Of a stretch of DNA of 24,653 bases, positions 1-9,440 are shown in pieces. This DNA comes from Syncephalis fuscata (lineage: Eukaryota > Zoopagomycota > Zoopagomycetes > Zoopagales > Piptocephalidaceae), in assembly GCA_025786725.1 (NCBI GenBank), contig JAHLTZ010000125.1, positions 1 to 24,653 on the forward strand, written 5' to 3'. The notes below the pieces were generated by a model. That model had not been told where the DNA came from, made no database searches, and saw nothing but the letters and a program-made list of their open reading frames with translations. How positions within the stretch are numbered: position 1 is the first letter of the stretch; each line of letters opens with the position of its first letter. Made by a program: the position numbers and the translations under genes.

Positions 1-45
1 GAAGAAAGTAACAATATTAATGATCAAAGTGATGATGATTTGTAA
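1..45 (+). CDS. Possible C-terminal tail of a gene entering from the left
   Basis: Frame 1 runs open from the first base for 14 codons and ends with TAA at 43-45. The peptide is acidic and polar (EESNNINDQSDDDL), a typical eukaryotic C-terminus. It is followed by AT-rich sequence that would serve as a 3' UTR. Nothing more can be said of the protein, and an open stretch this short can occur by chance. Confidence 0.35.
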   Translation, partial: EESNNINDQSDDDL

Positions 46-611
46 AGGTCGAACTAAAGAAGAGCAATGCAAGAGAGTAATGTAAATAGTGTTTGTACCT
101 AACTAGTAGTTGACTGACTACTAAAACTATCTATATAACATATATGAAGTGTACAAGTATATGCAATGGATATATGCTGTCAAGTGTAAAGAAAGAGAAA
201 GGAAATGTGATGACGTAGATTGTGAGATGTGGAGCCTGTCAGTCAATATTTATAAACAGCCGAGTTTAATTCATTAATAAATGGAGTGTGAAATAATAAA
301 AGTCAATCTACCCAACATGTCGGTACATCATAGAACAGATTAATAGTAAATAAACAAATGTATTAAAAATAAAAGCCATTTGACTACCAAAACTACTCAT
401 TATTATAAAACATACCAATTCTCCTCACATTATAAAAATAAAATGTATTAAATTATTCAATTTGGTTAAGTAATAACGTGTTAGTAAATTAAGATTAACA
501 ATATTTATTCATGAGATAAAAACACAAGCTTTATTAAATAATTAATATTATGGTTTGCGTAATTGTTAGCAAGTACTCACTTTTTATAAAATGGGTATTT
601 AGTAAGGTGGG
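46..611. other. AT-rich intergenic spacer
   Basis: No open frame with protein-like composition was found on either strand. The stretch is full of A/T runs and would hold the 3' UTR of the left-hand plus-strand gene and of the minus-strand kinase gene, which converge here. Confidence 0.5.
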
Positions 612-1331
612 CTATTGGAAAGGCTGCACCCGTATGGCAGAATCTTGACGCTTGTATTTGGACTTGCACTGACGCGATGGGCATCGACGTAGACGATCAA
701 GCGCTTGCCGCTGAACTCTTCTTGCTGCTGGTCCTCCAAGTGCTGTTGGACCTATCGCTGCTGTTAGTGTCGCTGCTGCTGCTAACACTGGCACAGTTGA
801 TGCAACTGGTGCTACCGGTGTTACTGCAGCAGCTGGCACCACAGGCGCAATAATTGCAGGCGTTCCAGTTGGCAGTGGTGGAGGAGCAACTGTTGTTGTT
901 GTTGCAGTTGATGACGATGCAATTGCTGATACTGGTGATGGTGGTGGTGCTACTAGAGCTGATGCAGCTGGTGTAGCTTGCGCTAACGCTGTCAACATTG
1001 CCACCCTTGCTGCTGCAGCTGCTAATGCTGTAGCAGAAAGTGGCGCAGGTGGTGTAAATAGGAATGGTGCCCGTGGCGCTACTGGTGTTTGTGTTCCGGC
1101 AGCAGCAGCAGCTAATGCGGCCGCCTCTGCTAGCGCTGTCGGTGTTGATTCTGCTGGCATTGCCGGTATCGCTAGTGCTGATAACGCCAGTGCTGCTAAT
1201 TCTCCTAATGCCGGTAGTGCAGCAGCAACAGCTAAGCTTACTGTTGCTTCTAGTACATCTGGTCCTACTGATTCTGTTTCACTTAAGCCTGAACTGGGAG
1301 GTCGTGGCCCTATACCCATTATCCCTGACAC
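612..1331 (-). repeat. Ala/Pro/Thr/Val-rich low-complexity tail of the kinase (imperfect GCA/GCT triplets)
   Basis: About 230 codons after the kinase domain are built mainly from Ala, Pro, Thr, Val and Ser, encoded by imperfect GC-core triplets. The opposite strand is also open over much of this stretch because GCN triplets read as Ala on both strands. The minus strand is chosen because the terminal kinase motif (TRYTAAQALSSPWF, about 1345-1390) joins it in one open frame. It ends in a basic segment (RRVQRQALDRLRR). The function is unknown. Confidence 0.65.
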
Positions 1332-3281
1332 ACCATCAAACCAGGGAGAGCTTAGCGCCTGAGCCGCTGTATACCGCGTGCTGCTGTCAATGTCAAGTAG
1401 ACCCGTTATTAAACGGATAACTACGCAATGTTAGTTATTGTCAATAAACAAATATTTAACTACTTTCATCATCGATCTGACCCGGTGGTCCAAAATTAAG
1501 CGGTGTTTGGAATATATCTTTTATATAACCAAAATACCCATTTTGGTAATCATAAGGATAGAAACCTAATTACAGTATAGAATAATTAATCAATATTGTG
1601 TTTTGATTTTTTGTTTGTACTTACTTATTAATGCTTCATAAAGTATTACTCCCAAACTCCACATGTCGATGGGTGTATCATACCCACGGATATTTAATGG
1701 AGGTGAAGTTAGATGATTGTAGATTACTTGATCTTTCTCAGCTCTGGCGGCTGCCGGTATATTCACACCTATGCTTGATGATAACAGCACTTCAGGTGCC
1801 ATATATGGCATAGTGCCACAAAGAACATGTGTCATGGATGGTCTTATAAATTGAGTCATATTGAAATCTGTATATGCAACACCAGGAAGTTTAATATTGT
1901 TCCATAGTAATATATTATTGGGCTAGTTAGTTGTTAATAACTATTCTTAACAATAAATAAACAAATAAATTAACTTACCGCCATGTACAATATTCATACT
2001 ATGCAAAAATAGTACAACGTTAGTAATTTAGTTACTAGTTATAATAATACTTACTTTAATATCTTCAAATGATTGCTTGAAGATATGTTTTAAATCATCC
2101 ACTGGAAGTGGATAGCGATGGCCAAGATAGCTAGTCAGATTATCACCCTGCAAGTAATCAAGAACCGAATAGACTTTGTAGAAAGTACATATTCCTTTTA
2201 TCAGATTTACAAAGTGTCTGTCGCTTTTTACTGCCTTTAAAACATCAATTTCATTTCCAATTGATATGTCTTTAGCAGTATTGCGCTTTATGATTTTAAT
2301 TGCAATGCGTTTGCGCTTTTTCAAATCAAATCCTAAGCGTACTCTGCTAAAGCTACCTTTGTTATAACTCATTAGTTATTTAGTTATTACAATTAGTCTA
2401 GATACTTACTGGCCAACATATTTATCGGTGAGTGTATAGCGTCTATCAATTTTCTACGATAGCAATAAATAAGTTATTTTAGTATCAAACTAAACTTATA
2501 AACTTACATCTATATACTCTTGTGTATACTCCTTTAATCTAATGTTAACGAGGCCAAGTTTGTAAACAGTAAGCGTTGTTGCAGTTTATGGGTAAAAATG
2601 ATAATAATGAACATTTGCTACTTACTTTTACGTTCAGATATTTTTATAAAACAAGTATCTGCATGTTGAATGGCTCCATGTTGAGACACACTATGATTAT
2701 TGACTAAATTAAATATTAATAACCTAATTATTGTTATTTATTCGAACTAACCAAATAAAATTGATAATCCAATATTCTAATTAATAGTTAGTAAAATGTT
2801 GTTAAATAATTATTTACTTACTGTAAATGTAATAGTTTGACGGTTCTATGTTAATTCATAATTAATAACCGCTTATTAAAACGTATAATGTACTTACTGC
2901 TGATATTGTAAAACAAACTTGCGGCATGCCAGTCACTTTTAAAATACAAGAACTGTTTGCCATATGCTATATAATTAGTTTAATATTATATATAGATGCC
3001 ATTTATACTTACCATTATCGGCTGGCACCAACAGTAAACTCTTGACTATCTAGCGAGATAAATTTTAGACGCTTATTATTTAGATAGATTTATATTTAGC
3101 ATTAATTTGATATACCTTGAGCTCTCCGACCAAACATCTCAACCCAGCCAACAGCGCCGTCCCGTTCTGTTTCGAAAAAATCGTCCCAGCAGCTTGGGAC
3201 TTTTTCATGAAAAACATCACCACTTCTTAATTGGCTTGACGGTAATGTAGCGGTAGATTATTGTATGTTTAAAAGATTCAT
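612..3281 (-). pseudogene. FHA-domain Ser/Thr kinase (Chk2/Rad53/Cds1-like), multi-exon, probably damaged
   Basis: Exons in transcript order are about 3257-3116, 3049-3013, 2966-2898, 2845-2822, 2703-2626, about 2570-2508, 2453-2410, 2367-2055, about 2009-1979, 1922-1625, 1565-1464 and 1420-612. The N-terminus resembles an FHA domain: GWVEMFGRRAQ, then EFTVGASR, NYYIYINNHS and GAIQHADT. The kinase domain has a G-loop (KGSFSRVRLG), VAIK-type lysine (AIKIIK), alphaC glutamate (GNEIDVLK), HSMNIVHG, NNILLW, DFN, CGTMPYMAPEVL, IDMWSLGVILYEAL and a final RYTAAQALSSPWF. A long Ala/Pro-rich tail ends at TAG 612-614. FHA plus CAMK-type kinase is the layout of DNA-damage checkpoint kinases. Problems: an in-frame TAA at 3258-3260 after the likely ATG (3281), a one-base frame loss with TAA in exon 3049-3013, no acceptor before the 2570 exon, and unresolved frames on both sides of 1979-2009, where the HRD Asp should lie. 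Identity is fairly sure; functionality is doubtful. Confidence 0.7.
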
Positions 3282-5364
3282 GGTGTCAAAATAAAGTAGA
3301 ATTTGTGACAGCAAATTGTTGCTTGAGGTAAAGAAGCAAAGGTTGAGATTGGGTAGCTGTTTGAAGTAAAGAAACATGAGTTGATAGTGAAATACTAGCA
3401 GTATTTAAACTAAAATAAACTTATGACTTATTTTAGAGCAATTACGTTTATTGGTTAAAAACAATTAAAACAAAGCAATGTGTATAAAGAAACAATATAA
3501 TTATATTGTTCTAGATGCATTATGATGTTTTGAGCATCAATGCTTAGAAGCTTTGATGCTATAAATAAATGTTGAAAATATTTAGCACAAAATAGGTATG
3601 ATTTATGCAGGATTATGCTTGTTTGTTAACTGAAACAACCAGAATAAATACGAGGTGTAAAGAACAATGCATTTTTATTTTCTAGCTGCATTGCAACACT
3701 TTGAACACTAGTATTGAAGCTTTCTAGTGTCATACACACATACTGAATAAACAGGTACAAAGATTGGCATATGTACTTCCGTCGAATAACTGCACTAACG
3801 TGCTGCATGAATGTAAACGAATGGACAATGTTACAGTGCTATTTGGAGTTCAAAATAATAAAGCCGCAATACTATTTTATTATACAACTATTCTAATGTA
3901 GTATTTTGTACTATATTTTGTTACTAATATTACAGTGGTTTTTACAAATTGTAAAATAAACTATCTCGGCCATCAGTATTTTGAATAGCCATTTTGCCTG
4001 CATGTATGTACAATATTATTATGTTACATATTGACAATAAAACTAATAAAATTACATGTTTAACATTGTTTTCATCCAGTTGACTACAACACGCCTTTGT
4101 TATGCAGTGTACGTGTTCTATTTATATCTCTACTTAACAATGTTAAAACTTAATGGACAAATCATGTGTTAGAATCTATAAGCTTTGCCAAAAAGCGCAA
4201 TTTACAATGTGCTCAATGACATACTTTGTGAAAGGCAAATAGAGACAAAGAAATATAGAAATTAATTGTATTTTATTGCTGTAGTCGATAATCACGGTAA
4301 ACCAACAAAAGTGATAATAATGAAATCGTTATTGCAATATTATGCTGCACCAATAAATAAACAATTTTAATTGATAATTAAATATTATTAGGCAGTATAA
4401 TGGTGTATAATATGATAAATATACAATGTAAGAAATATGAATGGCAATGTTGAAGCTGGAATGTAAGTGGTACAATAAATAGAATAAGCAAAATAAATTG
4501 TAACTTACAATCAATAAAGCAAATATCATACATTTTTTTTAATAATAAATGAATATTGTACAATAAAATTGTATATAGTAGAACGAATATATGATGAGAA
4601 ATAATAAATAGATAAGACAAAATCAGTGCACTATTCATAGAAAGACTATGGATATATCAAGTGTCACCAAGTGAATGACATCCAGGTTATCCTATGACAA
4701 TAAAGCTTTTATAGGAATAACTATTGATTAATTACAATGATTGTGCGACAAGAGAATGGTATTGACATATAAATAGCATTACGATTATCTTGCTGCTGCT
4801 ACAAATAAATGCAAAACAATATCACCATGGTATATAAATAACAGTATTGATATAGTGTTTATATAATATTGTTTATTGACTATATTATTTATGTGTTATC
4901 TTCGCTAAAAATCATATTAGTTGTGCCATATACTGATTTATGGCAAAGAAAGTGGCAATGTAGTCATACACATTGTTATAAATCTATAAATTGCTCAAAA
5001 TATATTATTTTATATTAAAAAAATACATAAAGTATAATGTAAGAAAATAATGTTTTTTAAAATTTTAGTCTATAGCCAAGTATCCGGTATAAGTAAAAAA
5101 TGATGTAAAATAGTATTGCTTTACGTACATAAACTATGTAGGACCAAATATTTGGCAATGGTCATACCGGAACATGATACTATTGAGTAAATGATATAAT
5201 ATAATGTGGTAATTAAGTTACAACAAAAACCATATCATTTATATAAATACTTAGCAATAGGAAATAATAAAGAGCTTGCTCAACTCCAATTTATTAAATA
5301 ACTGTTGTCAAAATTATTATTGTTTTTATTGTAATGATAATCTAACAATAGTTATTTAGTAAGT
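3282..5364 (-). pseudogene. Probable decayed coding sequence, family uncertain
   Basis: There is no intact gene, but the minus strand holds many short protein-like stretches separated by stops and frame changes. At about 5095-5215 it reads SIMFRYDHCQIFGPT. At 4182-4245 it reads LPFTKYVIEHIVNCAFW. At 3949-4115 it reads AGKMAIQNTDGRDSLFYN. At 3626-3808 a 60-codon frame includes SVQSVAMQLENKN. A related peptide (SIDAQNIIMHLEQYN) lies 171 bp away at about 3500-3570. This may be the rest of the F-box/WD-like relic that follows it on the same strand, or a second such gene. AT-rich sequence favours chance open stretches, so confidence is low. Confidence 0.3.
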
Positions 5365-6955
5365 TTAAACCAGTTCAGGTACAAAGCTTGTAACGAGCGT
5401 TGTCTCATTATTAGTCAATAACATATGGCCAAATGCAAATATACGATGCTGTACATTTGATATTGGAAACTGGTGGATATTTACACTTTCTGTTACAAAA
5501 TCAATAATATAATAATGTTTTGCAAAATAATTATAACAGACAATTTTTGTATTAATAAAATGCTGAAAAAAACAAAGCCTGTTGACTGAGGTCATTATAG
5601 CAATGTTGTGAATAATTTATCCATTTAATAGTGAAATAACAATTAACAATGAGTTGTTATCCAAGTGGAATGCGGCCAAATTGTATGCTGAAATTAAAAT
5701 TGAATATTCATAATTTTTACTGAATAAATACGTTCAAAAATAGTTTCTTTGTTTAAAGATATTACTCGAATGTAGCGTTAATGATTCCTTATGTTGCTGT
5801 TCAATGTTTAACTGTTTAAGCAAAAATTGCAATAAGCCAATATTCGATCACAGTCAACTGAATAAATTCCACATTTCATTGTTCAGTGAAATTGGAGAAT
5901 ATTATATGATCCAAAATAATTGTAGTTATTTGTGAAATGTAATGTTTAATTATTTTCAAATTTATACCAGTATTTAATGGAATGCAGACTACTTTGTAGC
6001 TAAGTTTGCATTTTCCATAAAGGTATCGTATAATAATTGTGTCATTATTGTTTGTTGTATGTAATTTGTTATTGTAGGAGTCGCTGGGATTGGAAAAGAT
6101 AATGGATTGAGGTTTGTACGACTGTGATGTCGAGTCAATGCTATAGATTAGTCGAGTATAGTAGGATAGTTGTGAATTGTTGGATAAATCAATAATCTGT
6201 GAACAAGAAAACAACAAAGATGCAACTATAATTCTACCGTCCCAATAACCTTTAATATCGATTGAATTCAATAATTGACGATTATTTGCGTTCCATATTT
6301 AAAGTACTTCAATGGTGGTTCTAACATATACTAAATTTATAATTAAATGCATATTTGCATCGGTGTCAGCTACTTGCTGTCGACATCGATAAAACTCCAT
6401 ATTTTCTATCAAGTTAGAAGTATATTTTTTCAAATTTAGTGAATGCACTTTCACTGTATTTTTATTGAGAGCTTAATCAAATCAACAGAGGAATGATCGT
6501 AATCTGTTATTGCAATCCATCCAGGATAGCTTGCTCTGGTTTCAGCTCTATTACCTAATAATAATTTATCTATTATAAGGGATTTTATATAAGTTGTTGA
6601 TATTGGTTTATTCTTCTGCCAATTTATGCCCATGGTGATACGTTGACCATATTGCTTAAACCAAATTAAGCTTGCTGTAATTCTATTCTCCACATCAGCT
6701 GCTGCTTCTGCTATTTCTGGTTTCTGTTCCAGCTGCCATTGTAACTAGTCAATATCGGTATCGGTATCCCAAGGGGAATGTTGCTGGTATAGTATCTGCC
6801 AAAAGCCATCACATTTGATAATTGAGTTATACAATACTTTGCAGCTGCGTGCCGAAGCTACTGTGGTAGTTACCCCCACTAAACTGAGATACATAATGAA
6901 CTATCTCGGTGACTAACCATATATTTGGCAAAGTGTTATTATTCTGTGTTGACAT
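5365..6955 (-). pseudogene. F-box / WD-like beta-propeller protein relic
   Basis: Reading from ATG 6955, an F-box-like start (LPNIWLVTEIVHYV) changes frame near 6830 and continues as IIKCDGFWQILYQQHSPWD, the usual F-box core with its tryptophan. It then runs LQWQLEQ and LIWFKQYGQRITMGINW, like the WxxxY..R...NW segment after many F-boxes. Further on are propeller-like strands: PGWIAITDYDHSSVDLIKLS, TVKVHSLNLKKYTSNL, IWNANNRQLLNSIDIKGYW, SCSQIIDLSNN and, near the end, NVQHRIFAFGHMLL. The frame is broken by TAG 6745-6747, a shift at the T5 run 6459-6463, TAA 6299-6301, a shift at about 5878 and further stops before the final open part 5595-5365. F-box proteins recruit substrates to SCF ubiquitin ligases. 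The number of lesions argues for a pseudogene; dense sequencing indels are the alternative. Confidence 0.55.
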
Positions 6956-7930
6956 TATGGAAACAAAACTGAGCAAAAAGAAATGCTTACTTGTAGCAAG
7001 CAAAGCCTTTGGGCTAAATAGGATGACGTATTAAACTGTAAATAGCGTCACTCAAATTAAATATTTTGACGTAAACAGTTACTTTTTTGTAAAATAGCTT
7101 AACTTTATATACACGCTTTAATTCAATTTTATTTATTGTACTTGAAATTTCTTTCTCGCCATCTATTGTATAGTATAGCTATTATTAGAGTTTTGACAGT
7201 ATTATAAATATGTAATACTGTCACTCAATAATAATAAAGGCAACTTTTTTATAGCCAATTCATTTAGCTTATTATCAAGTTTACACAGTTGGAATTTCTG
7301 TAATAAATTACTGATTCAACCTATTGATGGGCACTAAAGCTGCTAAAATATTAATTACATAATCTTTATTGATTTAGTATTTAATTGTATGACTGCTATT
7401 TTTCTCTTTTTTTCTTTAGTTGTTTGGCCGACGTTACGCCATAATATTCTGATGTTGAATACAAGCAATAGAAGCGTTTAACTCATAATCAGTTAACGTT
7501 GAAATTGTATATTAATACTGTAAAAGTATTTATTTATTATTTTGACAACTCGCTTATTCATAATTATTTGAATTATCGTTCGAAATTATTAAAAAACAAA
7601 ACAAAAATTTAGTCATGCTTTATTTAAGCGATTTTAAATGTATGAGTATTTTGAATTTAATAATTTATTAAAATGTGTAGTAGATTAAGTATTATTAACT
7701 AGTTATAATTGGCTTAATTAGTGTCCGTTAATTATAACTTCAATGGTATCCAAGTAAGCGATAAGGTATTTATAGGAATAGCAATTTAAAAATAAAAAAG
7801 TCAATATAAGAATAAAATAGAATATAAACAAATGAGATACAAATAACAATAGTATAATACTGTGAAAATATGATGATATTATGAACACATGCATATGAAT
7901 ATATGCGTATTGGATAATAATCTACAATGA
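6956..7930. other. Gene-poor AT-rich spacer with dispersed-repeat copy
   Basis: No convincing coding frame was found. The stretch 7188-7440 is a diverged copy of a repeat also present at 13074-13340. The frame at 7770-7961 on the minus strand has the Ile/Tyr/Phe composition expected of random AT-rich DNA. Confidence 0.5.
7188..7440 (+). repeat. Dispersed repeat, copy 1
   Basis: This aligns by eye with 13074-13340. Shared blocks in the same order include GACAGTAT.ATAAATA, CAACTTTTT, TTTAGCTTATT...AAGTT.A, ACAGTTG.AA.TTCTGT, AAATTACTGA, CTATT.ATTG and TTATTG.TTTA. The two copies are clearly diverged. The family is unknown, and no terminal repeats or coding capacity were seen. Confidence 0.5.
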
Positions 7931-7939
7931 TGAGTATTT

Positions 7940-8157
7940 GATGATTGATGTCACTCACCACCCATCATTATGTTCAATAGATTGGATGTTATTAAATGTT
8001 AGTCACTTGTCCCCCAAAAAGCAATAAGTGTGATGATGTGATGATTAAATCAAACTCACCACTTGTCCCCATGTTCAATAGAACAAAAATGTAGTTTAAC
8101 TACGCGAATGTTACAAAAAAAAGTCATTTGACCCCAAATCACACTAAGCAATAAACG
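7940..8157 (+). repeat. Degenerate tandem duplication of about 100-120 bp
   Basis: Two blocks recur in order. TGATGATT...ACTCACCAC...ATGTTCAATAGA is at 7940-7981 and 8038-8083. AGTCA.TTG.CCCC..AA with an AAGCAATAA core is at 8001-8030 and 8122-8155. The spacing is about 100 bp for the first block and 121 bp for the second, so this is an old direct duplication with small indels. No coding frame crosses it. Confidence 0.5.
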
Positions 8158-8184
8158 ATTTTAGTTAAAAAAAAGCTATAGTAT

Positions 8185-8267
8185 GATATATAGTGATATA
8201 TAGTGGTATATAGTGATATATAGTGATATATAGTGTATATAGTGATATATAGTGGTATATAGTGATA
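8185..8267 (+). repeat. Tandem minisatellite, 10-bp unit GATATATAGT
   Basis: Eight near-perfect units run head to tail. Two carry GG in place of GA and one is 9 bp long. The unit is close to one helical turn of DNA. It lies in non-coding AT-rich sequence. Confidence 0.85.
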
Positions 8268-8942
8268 ATTAAATAAAATAAAGATCAAGGTTAATAGAAT
8301 TAGTATAAAAAGGTCGTTTATTAAATAATTACTTCCCCTATAACCAATCTGACTAAATAAATGGCATTTTGAACAATTAATTAACTATCTAATTAACTAT
8401 TTAATCAACTATTTATCTATATAATTAACTATCTAACTAATTAACTATTCAACTATTTAATTAAATATTTAATCGACTAATTAACTAATAAGAAATAATT
8501 TATTAGGTTAAAGTAAGGAAAGTAAAGCTTTAGTTTTTGCTTCAATTATAATAAATAGTAACATTTGTGCATTTTTAATATAAAGTGTTAATATTAACGT
8601 ATTTTTAACATCAAATGTCAAAGCTTTACACTTTATTAATATTAAGTAACAATAACCTGTATTATGTTAACTACAATCATATTAACACTTTGTATCAAAA
8701 ATAAATAAATCTACATTACAGTCATAGTTATTATAAATAATAAAAATCATATAAATACTTTATTTAGATGGTGAGGATGATCATAGAAAAGTAAAAGTAA
8801 AATGTGCGTGTAACCAAAACAAATACATTAAATATTTTATCTAAAACAACAGCTATCTTAGATGAAGGTAAGTTGGTGGTAAAAATACTGTGCAACCAGA
8901 TGTAATTATCTAGAATTATAGGCATATTCAATTGAAATTATA
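8268..8942. repeat. AT-rich spacer with degenerate TTAACTA-type repeat
   Basis: From about 8375 to 8490 the sequence repeats variants of AATTAACTATCTAATTAACTATT in imperfect tandem order. The rest is A/T-rich with no coding frame and no recognisable element. Confidence 0.5.
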
Positions 8943-9105
8943 GTAAAAATAGCAGGGTTTTTTTTACCAATTATGTTCTATATAACTAAAAGATAGCAAA
9001 AAGATCACCGGATTTGAGTCCTTCATGCTTAGTTGTAATGACTGGTATAAGATTTAGAAGAAGAATTTTTACAAAAAAAGTTGGCCAAAAACGCAATTTA
9101 CGTAT
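8943..9105 (+). repeat. Interspersed direct repeat, copy 1
   Basis: This is about 160 bp and matches 9280-9440 along most of its length. Shared blocks include GCTTAGTT.TAA...TGGTATA.ATTTAGAA and AAAAAAAGTTGGCCAAAAA. The start-to-start distance is about 337 bp. It contains a degenerate GGATTTGAGTCC motif where the other copy has GGATTCGAGTTCC. Confidence 0.6.
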
Positions 9106-9279
9106 TTTTAATTTAGTTTTAAAAGCACGAATATTACTGGGTATAACTTTACGTATAATCAAGCAAATTGCATGATATTTTGCATGAATATGCGTATGAT
9201 ATATATACGACTATTGGTGAAGTACATTGTAGCCGCGTTGTGTGATGGCGTAGTTATAGTGATAATACACCAATAAATA

Positions 9280-9440
9280 TGCAAAAATGGCAGATTTTTA
9301 GCAATCATGGCCTATATAGTCGAAAGATAGCGAAATAATTGGCGGATTCGAGTTCCCCATGCTTAGTTATAAGGAATGGTATAGAATTTAGAACAAATTT
9401 TTTTGCAAAAAAAGTTGGCCAAAAAATTGTGTAAATTGAT
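9280..9440 (+). repeat. Interspersed direct repeat, copy 2, with Pol III box-like motifs
   Basis: This is the second copy of the 8943-9105 repeat. It carries TAGTCGAAAG, which fits the A-box pattern TRGYNNANNG, and GGATTCGAGTTCC, close to the B-box GGTTCRANNCC, about 25-30 bp apart. That would fit an old tRNA-derived SINE, but no tRNA fold is complete and the boxes are closer together than usual. The SINE reading is inference. Confidence 0.4.

Noticed and set aside
1064-1420. Plus-strand 118-codon frame and Ala/Gly-rich plus frames opposite the kinase tail
   Set aside because: They are by-products of GCN triplets on the opposite strand; only the minus frame continues from a kinase domain motif.
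4329-4638. Two overlapping hydrophobic minus-strand ORFs that look like membrane proteins
   Set aside because: Their Ile/Leu/Tyr/Phe richness is what AT-rich DNA gives in any frame, both frames overlap, and there is no family motif.
3258-6747. Reassignment of TAA/TAG to glutamine as an explanation for the in-frame stops
   Set aside because: The intact methyltransferase and DLT1 genes both end at TAG in the expected place, and the damaged genes also have frameshifts and lost splice sites.
9313-9356. A tRNA gene suggested by A-box and B-box-like motifs
   Set aside because: No acceptor stem or anticodon arm can be drawn and the boxes are too close; at most an old SINE.
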